Source: Pseudobacillus wudalianchiensis
Lineage (GTDB): Bacteria; Bacillota; Bacilli; Bacillales; Domibacillaceae
Reading direction: 5' to 3'
Length of the DNA stretch: 64,000 bases
Assembly: GCF_001685015.1 (NCBI RefSeq)
Contig: NZ_MAYT01000012.1
Location: forward strand, 124,001 to 188,000
Shown: piece after piece, positions 30,525 to 40,307 of the stretch
How positions within the stretch are numbered: position 1 is the first letter of the stretch
Layout: the number at the start of each line of letters is the position of its first letter
Position numbers and translations under genes: made by a program
The notes under the pieces: generated by a model
The model's input: only the letters and a program-made list of their open reading frames with translations
What the model was told of the DNA's origin: nothing
The model's database searches: none

Positions 30525-31512
30525 AATTGAAGAAGCGGCTGATTTTTTACGGCAAGATGAGGTAGTAGCTTTTCCAACTGAGACGGTATATGGACTAGGT
30601 GGGAATGCTCTATCGAACGAGGCAGCTACTAAAATATTCGCTGCAAAGGGCCGGCCGGCTGATAATCCGTTAATTGTCCATATTGCTTCGAAGCAACAGG
30701 TAGCAGACGTAGCAATCAATATATCGAAAACAGCTGAGCAGCTCATGGAAGCTTTTTGGCCAGGCCCGCTAACGGTCATTCTAGAAAAGCAGCCCAATCG
30801 GCTATCAGAAGTGGTGACTGCCGGGCTTGAGACGGTAGCCGTTCGCATGCCGGATCACCCCGTAGCACTAGCAGTCATTGAAAAGGCTGGTTTACCGATT
30901 GCTGCTCCAAGTGCAAATCGTTCAGGAAAACCAAGCCCTACTTCTGCTAAGCATGTGCAAGATGACTTAGATGGGATCATAGCAGGCATTATCGACGGCG
31001 GTGAAACGGGGATAGGGGTAGAATCAACCGTTGTAGATTGTACAGGTGATATCCCTATTATTTTGCGGCCGGGCGGTATTACAAAAGAAGAAATCGAAGC
31101 GGTTGTCGGTGAAGCAGCCATTGATGCAGCATTGAAAGATGCAAAGCAGCAGCCGAAGTCTCCCGGGATGAAATATAAGCATTATGCTCCAGAAGCTCCT
31201 GTCTATTTATTAGAAGGAAGCCGGGAGTGGATTCAGTCACACGTAAGTGAACAGCGTCAACAAGGAAAGAAGGTTGGCGTGTTAACAACAGAAGAAAATC
31301 TCTCTTTTTATGATGCGGATGTCATTCTGCCATGCGGAAGCCGGCAGGATTTAAGAACAGTTGCTCACTCTCTGTACGATGTCCTGCGCGCTTTCAACGA
31401 AACAGATGTGGATATCATTTATTCTGAGACCTTTCCAGCTGCTGGTGTGGGGCTGGCGATTATGAACCGCCTTGAAAAAGCAGCCGCCCATCGTTGGTTG
31501 TATGAAAAATAG
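30466..31512 (+). CDS. ywlC: L-threonylcarbamoyladenylate synthase (Sua5/YwlC)
   Basis: A 348-residue enzyme making threonylcarbamoyl-AMP from threonine, bicarbonate and ATP for the t6A37 modification of ANN-decoding tRNAs. The YrdC domain (about 15-215) shows FPTETVYGLGGNA, KGRPADNPLIVHI and IAAPSANRSGKPSPT. The C-terminal Sua5 domain follows SPGMKYKHYAPEAP. The ATG at 30466 has AGGTGAG upstream; a GTG at 30457 overlaps this site. DnaA boxes overlap the start of the gene. Confidence 0.95.
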   Translation: MQTKYWHVDKVVDSLATYPQIEEAADFLRQDEVVAFPTETVYGLGGNALSNEAATKIFAAKGRPADNPLIVHIASKQQVADVAINISKTAEQLMEAFWPGPLTVILEKQPNRLSEVVTAGLETVAVRMPDHPVALAVIEKAGLPIAAPSANRSGKPSPTSAKHVQDDLDGIIAGIIDGGETGIGVESTVVDCTGDIPIILRPGGITKEEIEAVVGEAAIDAALKDAKQQPKSPGMKYKHYAPEAPVYLLEGSREWIQSHVSEQRQQGKKVGVLTTEENLSFYDADVILPCGSRQDLRTVAHSLYDVLRAFNETDVDIIYSETFPAAGVGLAIMNRLEKAAAHRWLYEK

Positions 31513-31520
31513 AGCTAAAA

Positions 31521-31567
31521 AAGATTCCGGTTAGCAGCGGCGGCTGCCTAATCCGGAATCTTTTTTT
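31521..31567. terminator. Terminator between ywlC and the DUF3891 gene
   Basis: AAGATTCCGG pairs with CCGGAATCTT, with an inner stem TTAG/CTAA, then a T-run. It serves ywlC and probably the convergent gene. Confidence 0.9.
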
Positions 31568-32339
31568 AATTATTTTGTGTAGTTAAACGAACAGTCATAT
31601 GCTGAAAGCCAGCTTTTTGATAGCTTTCAAGAAATCCTTTCGCAGCAATGCTTTCTTTTGAAATAATCTTTTGCTTAATCGAGACCGTTATCTCCTCTTT
31701 AAATGGAAAAGTGTCTAAGACAATCGTCTGGTTGTCCCTCCAATAAAGTTGGATTTTCTCCTTTTTGATCTCACTGAGCGCTGGGGAGAGGGGAATGCCG
31801 TTGCGAAAAAATGGGTGTTCTTTCTCTTTTGTGGTTCCTGGCTCGTTTAAGCAAATATAGAGAGAAAGGTTATCCCCCAGCTGAAGCAGTCCGTAATGAA
31901 ATGGAAGAAAGGACTGATTCAATATTTCAAGAGAGTCCATCAGCCGTTCCTGCCGCTGTTTTTCCTGTGCGACAAATTTCTTTGCTTCCTCTGCAGCCTC
32001 ATGGGTGAGAAATCTGGAAAAGTGGACGCTGCATAAAAGAGCTGCGTAACGATCGCGCTCTTCTACTTGGTCAATTCCCTGTTTATAGAGCACTAGCTTC
32101 GAAGAGAGGGGAAAGTCTATGAATGTGTAAGGGGCTCGTTTTTTATCATTCCAAAAGGGTGCCTTATCGAATGGCTTCCAGCCGCAATCATGCTGTGAAA
32201 TGGCATAGTTAACCGAATGACGCCATTCCTTTCCTAAGAACAATGAATCTCTCCAATAAGCCATCATATCGCCGGATGCTCGGGCATGGTGATCCTGTTC
32301 AATCAAAACAAATTCATTTTCGCGTTCTCTTACAATCAC
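31566..32339 (-). CDS. DUF3891 family protein
   Basis: A 257-residue protein of unknown function found in many bacilli. It begins MIVRERENEFVLIEQDHHA. Histidine and aspartate residues in EQDHHARASG and SQHDCGWKP suggest an HD-like metal site, but I cannot show activity. The GTG at 32339 has AAAGGATGAG upstream on the minus strand. It is convergent with ywlC and divergent from mntP. Confidence 0.8.
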   Translation of the reverse strand: MIVRERENEFVLIEQDHHARASGDMMAYWRDSLFLGKEWRHSVNYAISQHDCGWKPFDKAPFWNDKKRAPYTFIDFPLSSKLVLYKQGIDQVEERDRYAALLCSVHFSRFLTHEAAEEAKKFVAQEKQRQERLMDSLEILNQSFLPFHYGLLQLGDNLSLYICLNEPGTTKEKEHPFFRNGIPLSPALSEIKKEKIQLYWRDNQTIVLDTFPFKEEITVSIKQKIISKESIAAKGFLESYQKAGFQHMTVRLTTQNN

Positions 32340-32525
32340 TTGGACTCATCCTTTCAAATGTAATAGGGGGGACAAGTTTCAACTAGATTAAAGTGTGAGA
32401 AATGTTCTTTCTTTCTATTATTTATTTATTTATTCCCCCTTTGTATTCCTGCAATCTAAGAGAGCTTCTGCTTTCGCTTTTTGATTTGACGGCTATTCGA
32501 GAAAGTATTGGAGCCTTCCTGCATA

Positions 32526-32549
32526 TGTTGGAAAGAGGCACGTCCAACA
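32526..32549 (+). other. Hairpin just upstream of the mntP ribosome site
   Basis: TGTTGGA pairs with TCCAACA across a 10-base loop, directly before AAGGAAAGGA. It could affect translation starts. The manganese-sensing yybP-ykoY riboswitch core was searched for by eye and not found. Confidence 0.4.
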
Positions 32550-32570
32550 AGGAAAGGAATGAAGCAAAAA

Positions 32571-33110
32571 ATGGGTGAAGTGGTTACATTAAGTACGCTG
32601 GCTCTAGCGTTAGGAATGGATGCTTTTTCAGCAAGCTTAGGAATTGGCGTGGTGCCAATTAGGTTAAGGCGGATTTTTTATATTGGACTCATTATCGGAA
32701 GTTTTCATATTATCTTGCCCCTCCTTGGTATCATCGCCGGCCGATTTGTCACCGATACATTTGGCGCTATTGCTTCTCTGATCGGGGGCTTGCTGCTCAT
32801 TATTGCAGGCAGTCAAATGATCGTTGCCTTTTTTCAGAACAAAGAAGAGGAAAGATCGGTTCCTGTTGGCTGGAAGCTTATGTTGTTCTCTTTAATTGTT
32901 AGTTTGGACAGCTTTTCGGTTGGCCTGACGCTCGGAATCTACGGAGCGGAGATTTTGCTTGTCCTTTTGTTGTTCGGCGGCATCGCAGCTTGCTTAACAT
33001 GGGGCGGATTATTAGCTGGCAGAAAGGTTGGAGACTGGCTGGGAGCTTATAGTGAAGCGTTTGGCGGGTGTGTTTTGCTGGCATTTGGTCTAAAACTTCT
33101 TTTTCTTTAA
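32571..33110 (+). CDS. mntP: Manganese efflux pump MntP (YwlD)
   Basis: A 179-residue inner membrane exporter with about six helices arranged as two repeats. The conserved aspartates lie in ALGMDAFSASLGIG and VSLDSFSVGLTLG, thought to form the Mn2+ path. The start is uncertain: ATG at 32571 (MGEVVTL) fits the family N-terminus, while ATG at 32559 has better AAGGAA spacing. It precedes ywlE as in B. subtilis. No MntR box was recognised. Confidence 0.88.
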   Translation: MGEVVTLSTLALALGMDAFSASLGIGVVPIRLRRIFYIGLIIGSFHIILPLLGIIAGRFVTDTFGAIASLIGGLLLIIAGSQMIVAFFQNKEEERSVPVGWKLMLFSLIVSLDSFSVGLTLGIYGAEILLVLLLFGGIAACLTWGGLLAGRKVGDWLGAYSEAFGGCVLLAFGLKLLFL

Positions 33111-33197
33111 TTGGAAAAATATATAGAGCTTTTTACCCCCTTTTGGAAAAAATCTTATATAATAAAAAGTAAGAAGACAGCTGGAGGGTGAGAACAG

Positions 33198-33668
33198 TTG
33201 AACATATTATTTGTATGTACAGGAAACACGTGCAGAAGTCCGATGGCGGAAGCGATTATGAAGTATAAAAAGCAGGAATGGAACGTACGCTCTGCTGGAA
33301 TTTATGCAGCGGCAGGAAGTCCAGCCGCTGCGCATGCAATACAGGTTTTGCAAGAAAATGGTATTCCGACAGAGCATGTTTCTCAAGGAATATCTCCTGA
33401 GATAGTTAAATGGGCGGATGTTGTTTTTACTATGACGCATAGCCATAAGCAAGCCGTTTCTTCTGCGTTTCCAGATTCGCAGGACAAGCTATGGACTTTG
33501 AAAGAGTTTGTTCATGAAAAGCAGGGAGATATTATCGATCCGTATGGGGGATCATTGGAGGATTATCGTCAAACTTATAAGGAGCTTGATGAATTAATCA
33601 CTCATGTGTTGAAAAAAATGCAAAATGGAGCAGAGGGCATTCCGGAAAGGGGCCATGATGAGGCATAG
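33198..33668 (+). CDS. ywlE: Protein-arginine phosphatase YwlE
   Basis: A 156-residue enzyme of the low-molecular-weight phosphatase fold that removes phosphate from arginine, opposing the McsB kinase in protein quality control. The P-loop CTGNTCRSP (CX5R) with Thr at position 11 is the feature that favours phosphoarginine. The general acid Asp lies in IIDPYGGS. The TTG start has CTGGAGGGTG upstream. Its end overlaps the start of the chemoreceptor gene by 14 bp. Confidence 0.94.
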   Translation: MNILFVCTGNTCRSPMAEAIMKYKKQEWNVRSAGIYAAAGSPAAAHAIQVLQENGIPTEHVSQGISPEIVKWADVVFTMTHSHKQAVSSAFPDSQDKLWTLKEFVHEKQGDIIDPYGGSLEDYRQTYKELDELITHVLKKMQNGAEGIPERGHDEA

Positions 33669-34947
33669 AAGCGAAACACAATTCGGGCTAAGGAAAAAAC
33701 TTGTTGTTCTCGTTACACTGTTAGCACTCATTACGTATTCTACCAGTGGCTTTTTTATCTATTATATTTATCCGAATTATTTTTCTTGGATGAATGAAAC
33801 TGTATTTACGGTTATAACACTGCTATTAGGGATTATGTGGTCGGGCATTCTTGCGTATATTGCCGGCGGTTATTTTGTTAGACCACTAAAACGATTGGAA
33901 GCAGCTACACTGGCAGCGGCACAGGGGAATATTAAAGAGGATGTAGAGCTGCCTGAAAGTGAAGATGAAATTCGTTCACTAGGTATCGCTTTTAACCACA
34001 TGCTTGGCAATTTAAGAGAAATGGTACACAGCATTGATAACAACTTTTCTTTAACGAATGAAAGCGTGATGCAAATCTCTACAGAAGCGACAAAAGCTTC
34101 CCAAAGAGCTGAAGAAATATTCCGGACGGTGGATGAAATTTCTGCTGGAGCTGAAAACTCGGCTGCTGCGATTCAATCAACAGCTGAATCTATTGAGGAT
34201 GTCACACACCTTGCTGCTGAAGTACAGACAAAGGCGAAAGCCTCAGCTGTCCAGGCGGAGGAAATGGTGGCAGATCTACAAGTGAATAAGGAGATTTTTC
34301 AATCATTGATTTCCGGAATGGAAAAATTATCAGTAGAAAATGAACAATCCCTTGAAGCAGTCAAGCGACTTGAAACAAATGCGCGTAAAGTAGAACAAAT
34401 TATTCAGCTTGTTGGTGATATGGCCGCTCAAACGAATTTGTTGGCGCTAAATGCCTCTATTGAAGCAGCCCGCGCTGGTGAACATGGCAAAGGATTTGCT
34501 GTCGTTGCCGAAGAGGTTCGTAAATTAGCTGATGAGAGTGCCAAGGCAGTCAGCGGTATTTCTGAGCTGATCCAGCATATTCAACAGGAAGTCGATCAAG
34601 TGGTTCAGAAAATTTCTTCTCAAGTGCAGACGGTAGGCAAGGAAGTTCAAAAAGGATCTGAAGCAAACACAGCCATAGAACAAATGACTGGAAAAATCCA
34701 TGAGGTAGCAGAAGCTGTCCAAATCATCTCTAAACTCGTGGACAAGCAGCTCGGCAGCATTCAACAAACGTCTAATCAATCTGAAGAAGTAGCAGCCATC
34801 GCAGAAGAAACATCGGCTGGAGCTATTGAAGTGACACAAGCTACAAAAGACCAGACCAACGTGATGCATGACATTGAACAAGCGGCTATACAGCTTAAGA
34901 AACAAGCAGAAGAATTAAAGTCAACGATCACACAATTTCAACTTTAA
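33655..34947 (+). CDS. Methyl-accepting chemotaxis protein with no external sensor domain
   Basis: A 430-residue signal transducer. Two membrane helices (about 17-37 and 50-75) are separated by a loop of only about 10 residues, so no ligand-binding domain lies outside. A HAMP domain follows ([11 protein letters not shown]). The long cytoplasmic coiled-coil has the hairpin tip [25 protein letters not shown], which contacts CheA/CheW. It starts at tandem ATG codons (33655, 33658) with GGAAAGGGG upstream and overlaps ywlE, so translation is coupled. Possible cues are intracellular or membrane state. Confidence 0.9.
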   Translation: MMRHRSETQFGLRKKLVVLVTLLALITYSTSGFFIYYIYPNYFSWMNETVFTVITLLLGIMWSGILAYIAGGYFVRPLKRLEAATLAAAQGNIKEDVELPESEDEIRSLGIAFNHMLGNLREMVHSIDNNFSLTNESVMQISTEATKASQRAEEIFRTVDEISAGAENSAAAIQSTAESIEDVTHLAAEVQTKAKASAVQAEEMVADLQVNKEIFQSLISGMEKLSVENEQSLEAVKRLETNARKVEQIIQLVGDMAAQTNLLALNASIEAARAGEHGKGFAVVAEEVRKLADESAKAVSGISELIQHIQQEVDQVVQKISSQVQTVGKEVQKGSEANTAIEQMTGKIHEVAEAVQIISKLVDKQLGSIQQTSNQSEEVAAIAEETSAGAIEVTQATKDQTNVMHDIEQAAIQLKKQAEELKSTITQFQL

Positions 34948-35103
34948 ATCGGGCTGTTGATAAATGTTTGCTTTCTTTGTGCTCGCCTGACAGTGTATAA
35001 AAGAGTCTTTGTCTACGCTCTGTTAATGCCTTCCCCTTTTCATTTCTCTTTGGCTGTGACAAAATAGAAGAAACATCGGTTAAGCCAAAAGGAGATTACA
35101 AAC

Positions 35104-35544
35104 ATGAAAATTGCTATTGCATCTGATCATGGCGGAGTAAATATTAGGAAGGAAATAAAAAGCCTGATGGACGAGCTCGGCTTGGAATATGAGGATTTTG
35201 GATGTGAATGTGGGACATCTGTTGATTATCCAGATTACGCGCTGCCAGTAGCAGAGAAGGTAGCGAGCGGTGAGTTTGATCGTGGCATCTTGGTATGTGG
35301 TACCGGTATTGGCATGAGCATTGCGGCTAATAAAGTGAAAGGCATTCGCTGTGCTCTCGTTCATGACGTCTTTAGCGCAAAGGCAACGAGAGAACATAAT
35401 AACAGCAATATGCTAGCAATGGGTGAGCGGGTTATTGGTCCAGGTCTTGCCCGGGAAATTGCCAGGGTATGGCTTACAACAGACTATGAGGGCGGCCGTC
35501 ATGAGAACCGCCTCAATAAAATTAAAGCATACGAAGAAAACTAA
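35104..35544 (+). CDS. rpiB: Ribose-5-phosphate isomerase B
   Basis: A 146-residue isomerase converting ribose 5-phosphate and ribulose 5-phosphate. The start MKIAIASDHGG and the catalytic Cys in GILVCGTGIGMSIAANK are typical. It belongs to the RpiB/LacAB family, and allose-phosphate isomerase activity cannot be excluded. AAAAGGAGA lies before the ATG. It is followed at 16 bp by ywlG and then glyA, the normal Bacillus order. Confidence 0.94.
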   Translation: MKIAIASDHGGVNIRKEIKSLMDELGLEYEDFGCECGTSVDYPDYALPVAEKVASGEFDRGILVCGTGIGMSIAANKVKGIRCALVHDVFSAKATREHNNSNMLAMGERVIGPGLAREIARVWLTTDYEGGRHENRLNKIKAYEEN

Positions 35545-35560
35545 ATTGGAGGGATGAGCT

Positions 35561-36136
35561 TTGTTACAGCTTAAAGAGTGGGAACAACAGCTCGGTCGCC
35601 TATTGCAGGAATTTCAGCAACAGGCCCGTCTCCGAAAAGGCCAGACGGTTGTGATTGGCTGTTCTACTTCAGAGATTGCCGGGGAAAAGATTGGAACAGC
35701 CGGCACGTTGGAAATTGCTGAAATGGTCTATCGGCAGTTGCAGACGTTTGCAGACGAACATGGATTGCATCTTGCTTTTCAATGCTGCGAACATTTGAAT
35801 CGAGCGCTTGTAGTAGATCGGGAACAAATTCAACAAATGCAACTAGAAGAAGTCGCCGTTGTACCTGTTCGGCAGGCAGGCGGCTCGATGGCTGCTTATG
35901 CGTTTAATCAGAAAAAAGATAGCGCGGTGGTTGAATTTATCAAAGCGGATGCCGGGATAGATATTGGTGATACGTTTATTGGCATGCATTTAAAACATGT
36001 GGCAGTGCCGCTGCGGACGAGTGTGAAAGAAGTGGGATATGCTCATGTTACAATGGCAACGACACGGCCAAAGCTCATTGGCGGTGCTCGAGCTGTTTAT
36101 GAAAAAACGAATGTGAACGAGAAGTGTTCCGGTTAA
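35561..36136 (+). CDS. ywlG: TIGR01440/UPF0340 family protein YwlG
   Basis: A 191-residue conserved protein with no established function. Recognisable stretches are [28 protein letters not shown] and [19 protein letters not shown]. The TTG start has TTGGAGGGATG upstream and lies 16 bp after rpiB, suggesting one operon. A terminator follows before glyA. Confidence 0.9.
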   Translation: MLQLKEWEQQLGRLLQEFQQQARLRKGQTVVIGCSTSEIAGEKIGTAGTLEIAEMVYRQLQTFADEHGLHLAFQCCEHLNRALVVDREQIQQMQLEEVAVVPVRQAGGSMAAYAFNQKKDSAVVEFIKADAGIDIGDTFIGMHLKHVAVPLRTSVKEVGYAHVTMATTRPKLIGGARAVYEKTNVNEKCSG

Positions 36137-36148
36137 TGTTCAGTTTTT

Positions 36149-36180
36149 GCCAGCTTTCAATCTGAAAAGCTGGCTTTTAT
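36149..36180 (+). terminator. Terminator after ywlG
   Basis: GCCAGCTTT pairs with AAAGCTGGC, followed by TTTTAT. Confidence 0.85.
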
Positions 36181-36312
36181 CATTAAAAAAGGTCGTGTTT
36201 TGTATTTATTTCATTTAAAACAAGAGGAAAACGTGATAGAATATAATTGAATTTTTAAAATTGGTAATACATAAACACATATATTATTCTGAAAAATGGA
36301 AGGGGTTTGAAA

Positions 36313-37548
36313 ATGAGTATTCTCAAAGAGCAAGACACAGCTGTGTTTGAAGCAATCCAAGATGAATTAAAACGCCAGCAAACTAAAATTGAATTAATCG
36401 CTTCTGAAAACTTTGTTAGTAAAGCGGTAATGGAAGCACAAGGTTCTGTGTTAACAAATAAATATGCAGAAGGCTATCCAGGCAAGCGTTATTACGGCGG
36501 CTGTGAGCACGTTGACGTAGTGGAAGACTTAGCTCGTGATCGTGCGAAAGAAATTTTCGGAGGAGATCATGTCAACGTACAGCCACATTCCGGCGCTCAA
36601 GCAAATATGGCTGTTTATTTTACGATCTTGGAACAGGGTGACACCGTTCTTGGAATGAATTTATCTCATGGCGGTCACTTAACACACGGCAGCCCAGTTA
36701 ACTTCAGTGGCGTGCAATATAATTTCATTGAATATGGCGTGAGCAAAGAAAATCAACAAATCGATTATGCTGATGTTCGTCAAAAAGCGGTCGAACATAA
36801 ACCGAAATTAATCGTGGCAGGCGCGAGCGCTTATCCACGTGCAATTGACTTTGCTAAATTCCGTGAAATTGCGGATGAAGTCGGCGCTTATTTAATGGTT
36901 GATATGGCTCACATTGCTGGTCTTGTAGCAGCAGGCCTTCACCAAAGTCCAGTTCCTTACGCTGATTTTGTTACAACAACAACACACAAAACATTGCGTG
37001 GCCCACGCGGCGGCATGATCATCTGTAAAGAAGAATTCGCGAAGAAAATCGACAAGTCTATTTTCCCTGGTATCCAAGGTGGTCCATTAATGCACGTTAT
37101 TGCAGCGAAAGCAGTTGCTTTTGGTGAAGCATTAGATGAGAGCTTCAAGACGTATGCACAGCAAGTAATTGACAATGCGAAACGTCTCGGTGAAGGTTTA
37201 GCAAAAGAGGGCATTAACCTTGTATCTGGCGGCACTGACAACCATCTGTTGCTTATTGACCTGCAAACTCTTGGTTTAACAGGAAAAGTAGCAGAAAAAG
37301 TATTAGATGATATCGGTATTACAGTAAATAAAAATACGATTCCATTTGATCCAGAAAGCCCATTTGTAACGAGCGGTATCCGTATCGGTACAGCGGCCGT
37401 TACTTCTCGCGGCTTTGATTTGGAAGCGATGGATGAAGTAGCAGCGATCATTGGAGCTGCATTGAAAAACCACGAAGACGAAGCAAAATTGCAGGAATTA
37501 AGCCAGCGTGTAGCTGACTTAACAGCAAAATATCCTTTATATAGCTAA
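36313..37548 (+). CDS. glyA: Serine hydroxymethyltransferase
   Basis: A 411-residue PLP enzyme converting serine and tetrahydrofolate to glycine and 5,10-methylene-tetrahydrofolate. The PLP-binding lysine lies in [29 protein letters not shown] and [11 protein letters not shown] are typical. The ATG at 36313 (MSILKEQD) has GGAAGGGG upstream; a TTG two codons earlier is not needed. A strong terminator follows. No T-box or riboswitch was seen in the leader. Confidence 0.97.
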   Translation: MSILKEQDTAVFEAIQDELKRQQTKIELIASENFVSKAVMEAQGSVLTNKYAEGYPGKRYYGGCEHVDVVEDLARDRAKEIFGGDHVNVQPHSGAQANMAVYFTILEQGDTVLGMNLSHGGHLTHGSPVNFSGVQYNFIEYGVSKENQQIDYADVRQKAVEHKPKLIVAGASAYPRAIDFAKFREIADEVGAYLMVDMAHIAGLVAAGLHQSPVPYADFVTTTTHKTLRGPRGGMIICKEEFAKKIDKSIFPGIQGGPLMHVIAAKAVAFGEALDESFKTYAQQVIDNAKRLGEGLAKEGINLVSGGTDNHLLLIDLQTLGLTGKVAEKVLDDIGITVNKNTIPFDPESPFVTSGIRIGTAAVTSRGFDLEAMDEVAAIIGAALKNHEDEAKLQELSQRVADLTAKYPLYS

Positions 37549-37555
37549 ATAGCCC

Positions 37556-37591
37556 GCTCGGGAAAGAAATCCTTCATTCCCGAGCTTTTTC
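37556..37591 (+). terminator. Terminator after glyA
   Basis: GCTCGGGAA pairs with TTCCCGAGC and TTTTT follows. Confidence 0.9.
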
Positions 37592-37746
37592 TATTTTTCC
37601 CATTTGTTCTTCTGTTGTTTTTTATGTAAAATTAGAAAGAAGCTTGCTGAAAGAAGTTGAAGAATGGCTGCACATGCGGCTTATTTTTTTGCCGTCGGGG
37701 GCTTGTATGGCATAATTGATATAATTAACACAAGGGAGCGATAATT

Positions 37747-38376
37747 TTGGGAAAAGTGTACGTATTTGATCACCCATTAATCCAGCATAAGTTGACCATT
37801 ATTCGCGACAAAGAAACAGGAACAAAAGAATTCCGTGAATTAGTAGATGAAGTAGCTACATTGATGGCTTTTGAAATTACTCGTGATATGCCGCTTAAAG
37901 AAGTGCAAATCCAAACACCAGTATGTGAAGCGAATGCGAAAATTCTTGCTGGTAAAAAGCTTGGAATTGTTCCGATTTTGCGTGCAGGTATTGGCATGGT
38001 AGACGGTATTTTGAAATTAATTCCGGCTGCTAAAGTAGGCCATGTAGGGTTGTACCGCGATCCGGCAACGTTAAAGCCGGTTGAATATTATGTAAAACTT
38101 CCATCAGATGTGGAAGAGCGTGACTTCATCGTGGTAGATCCAATGCTTGCTACAGGGGGATCAGCGGTAGAAGCGATTCGTTCCTTGAAAAAGCGTGGAG
38201 CAAAGAATATTAAGTTTATGTGTCTAGTAGCTGCGCCTGAAGGGGTAGAGGCTATGCAAGAAATCCACCCAGACGTTGATATTTATATTGCTGCTTTAGA
38301 TGAAAAGCTAAATGAAAAAGGCTACATTGTACCAGGATTGGGAGATGCAGGCGACCGCCTGTTTGGAACAAAATAA
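37747..38376 (+). CDS. upp: Uracil phosphoribosyltransferase
   Basis: A 209-residue salvage enzyme making UMP from uracil and PRPP. The PRPP loop lies in [14 protein letters not shown] and the C-terminal uracil-binding segment in [16 protein letters not shown]. The TTG start has AAGGGAGCG upstream. mnaA follows after 21 bp and they are probably cotranscribed, as in other bacilli. Confidence 0.97.
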   Translation: MGKVYVFDHPLIQHKLTIIRDKETGTKEFRELVDEVATLMAFEITRDMPLKEVQIQTPVCEANAKILAGKKLGIVPILRAGIGMVDGILKLIPAAKVGHVGLYRDPATLKPVEYYVKLPSDVEERDFIVVDPMLATGGSAVEAIRSLKKRGAKNIKFMCLVAAPEGVEAMQEIHPDVDIYIAALDEKLNEKGYIVPGLGDAGDRLFGTK

Positions 38377-38397
38377 TTAGAAGTAGGTGCAAATAAG

Positions 38398-39537
38398 ATG
38401 AACCGCCCGATTAAAGTAATGACCATTTTTGGAACGCGCCCTGAAGCGATTAAAATGGCTCCGCTCGTTCTGGAATTGCAGAAACATCCTGATCAATTTG
38501 AGTCGATTGTAACCGTTACGGCACAGCATCGGCAAATGCTCGATCAGGTGCTCGAAATCTTCAAGGTTACTCCTGATTTTGATTTAAATATCATGAAAGA
38601 TCGTCAGACGCTCATTGACGTAACGACACGGGGATTAGAAGGGCTCGACCGGGTTATGAAGGAAGTCAAGCCGGATATCGTGCTTGTCCACGGCGACACG
38701 ACTACTACGTTTGTTGCAAGCTTGGCTGCTTTTTATAATCAAATTGCAGTAGGTCATGTAGAAGCAGGGCTGCGTACGTGGAATAAATATTCTCCGTTCC
38801 CTGAAGAGATGAACCGTCAATTAACAGGAGTAATCGCTGATCTTCATTTCTCACCTACAGATCAAGCGGAAGAGAACTTACTTAATGAAGGGAAAAAAGC
38901 TGAAACGATTTTCGTAACAGGTAACACGGCGATTGATGCTCTAAAGACAACAGTGAAAGACAGCTACAGCCATGAAGTGCTTGATCAGCTTGGCAACGAC
39001 CGGCTTGTTCTAATGACGGCCCATCGTCGTGAGAATTTGGGCGAACCGATGCGCAATATGTTCCGGGCTATAAAACGCCTTGTTGAAGAGAATAGCGATA
39101 TTCAGGTTGTCTATCCAATGCATATGAATCCAGTTGTCCGTGAGATTGCCGGCGAAATACTCGGTAATGATCCGCGTATTCATCTAATTGAACCGCTTGA
39201 TGTGATCGATTTTCATAACTTTGCAGCGAGAGCGCACTTAATTTTGACTGATTCTGGCGGTGTGCAGGAAGAAGCCCCTTCTCTCGGTGTGCCGGTTCTC
39301 GTTCTTCGTGATACGACAGAACGCCCGGAAGGAATCCAAGCTGGCACATTAAAACTTGCTGGTGTCGATGAAGAGACGATTTATCAGCTGGCAACAGAAT
39401 TGCTAAATGACAAAGAAGAATATGAAAAAATGGCGAAAGCATCCAACCCATACGGTGACGGAGAAGCCTCCCGCCGCATTTGCGAAGCAATCCGCTATTA
39501 TTTCCAAGCAACGAATCAAAAGCCGGACCGATTTTAA
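38398..39537 (+). CDS. mnaA: UDP-N-acetylglucosamine 2-epimerase
   Basis: A 379-residue non-hydrolysing epimerase giving UDP-ManNAc for teichoic-acid linkage units. Family motifs are TIFGTRPEAIKMAPL, VHGDTTTTF, HVEAGLRT, MTAHRRENLG and TDSGGVQEEAPSLG. AGTAGGTG lies before the ATG. It follows upp and ends in a terminator before the atp operon, as B. subtilis yvyH does. Confidence 0.95.
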   Translation: MNRPIKVMTIFGTRPEAIKMAPLVLELQKHPDQFESIVTVTAQHRQMLDQVLEIFKVTPDFDLNIMKDRQTLIDVTTRGLEGLDRVMKEVKPDIVLVHGDTTTTFVASLAAFYNQIAVGHVEAGLRTWNKYSPFPEEMNRQLTGVIADLHFSPTDQAEENLLNEGKKAETIFVTGNTAIDALKTTVKDSYSHEVLDQLGNDRLVLMTAHRRENLGEPMRNMFRAIKRLVEENSDIQVVYPMHMNPVVREIAGEILGNDPRIHLIEPLDVIDFHNFAARAHLILTDSGGVQEEAPSLGVPVLVLRDTTERPEGIQAGTLKLAGVDEETIYQLATELLNDKEEYEKMAKASNPYGDGEASRRICEAIRYYFQATNQKPDRF

Positions 39538-39543
39538 CTTATA

Positions 39544-39574
39544 AAAAGAGCCTCCCTATGGATGGCTCTTTTTT
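39544..39574 (+). terminator. Terminator after mnaA
   Basis: AAAAGAGCC pairs with GGCTCTTTT in a T-rich context. Confidence 0.9.
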
Positions 39575-39968
39575 ATCAGGAAGCATGGAAGAGAGGGGAG
39601 GGGGAGAAAAACAAGCCGACAAGATGAGTGAACGAATGGATATAACTATGAACAAAATGTTCGGAATAATGAATAACACTTTCGAAATGTAGGCAAACCG
39701 TTTTTCATAAAGATACAATCTAGTTATTTATAGAGAATAAGCTGAATAGATAGAAAGCTAGCTTAAAAAAGACTGATAATGCCTGTTAGAGAATCAAAAA
39801 AAGAATATTTCTTGTTTTTAGCGAACTAATTTTCGGCTTCTGAAAGATAATAATTTTTCAATTATCTTTTACTTATCACTAACAATAAGTAAAACTTATG
39901 GAAAGATTTAAATTTTGATCAATTTGTGAAATATAAGTTACAATTTTTGAGGTTTTTCTTAGTATGCG
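39575..39968. other. AT-rich gap between mnaA and the atp promoter
   Basis: I see no gene here. An AT-only stem, AAGATAAT/ATTATCTT, lies at about 39843-39870 and is followed by TTACTT. Short open frames (such as 23 codons from 39624) lack a ribosome site. Confidence 0.5.
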
Positions 39969-40049
39969 TTGACATTAAAATACCCCTATTGTATGCTTAC
40001 AAAGGGAAAAGAGCAAATACTATGAACTGAGCGTGAACGCTTTTTTTTT
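39969..40049 (+). promoter_or_regulatory. atp operon promoter and leader with small hairpin
   Basis: -35 TTGACA (39969-39974), 17-bp spacer, -10 TATGCT (39992-39997): a good sigma-A promoter. In the leader, AGCG/CGCT (40030-40041) with a TGAA loop runs straight into nine T residues (40041-40049), 34 bp before atpZ. Such a short stem is a weak intrinsic terminator and may reduce operon readthrough. Confidence 0.75.
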
Positions 40050-40082
40050 AGGTAGAACCCACGGTGGCAGGAGTGTTTTTAC

Positions 40083-40301
40083 ATGAAAGGCCGTAAAAAT
40101 GCATATAAGGCGATGAGTCTGTACAGTGCGGTCTTAGCACAGCTGACAGGGTCGATCCTTATCGGAATTTTCGCCGGGCGTTGGCTTGACGAAAAATGGA
40201 AAACTGAACCACTTTTTTTAATCATCGGACTGCTCTTAGGATTGACTGCGGGCATTTTTTCTATGCTTAAGACGGTTAACCATTTCAATTCGGAGGATTA
40301 A
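40083..40301 (+). CDS. atpZ: AtpZ small membrane protein of the ATP synthase operon
   Basis: A 72-residue protein with two membrane helices (about 15-32 and 43-62), AtpZ/AtpI family. In alkaliphilic Bacillus pseudofirmus, AtpZ and AtpI are linked to magnesium or calcium supply for the ATP synthase. GGCAGGAGTG lies before the ATG. It is separated by 6 bp from atpI. It was probably missed in some genomes because of its size. Confidence 0.82.
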   Translation: MKGRKNAYKAMSLYSAVLAQLTGSILIGIFAGRWLDEKWKTEPLFLIIGLLLGLTAGIFSMLKTVNHFNSED

Positions 40302-40307
40302 TCAATT

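Noticed and set aside
32340-32570. Manganese (yybP-ykoY) riboswitch before mntP
   Set aside because: The conserved core sequences of that riboswitch were not found by eye; only a simple 7-bp hairpin is present.
36181-36312. T-box or glycine riboswitch before glyA
   Set aside because: The gap is only about 130 bp of AT-rich sequence with no T-box motif (TGGNACCGCG) or glycine aptamer signature.
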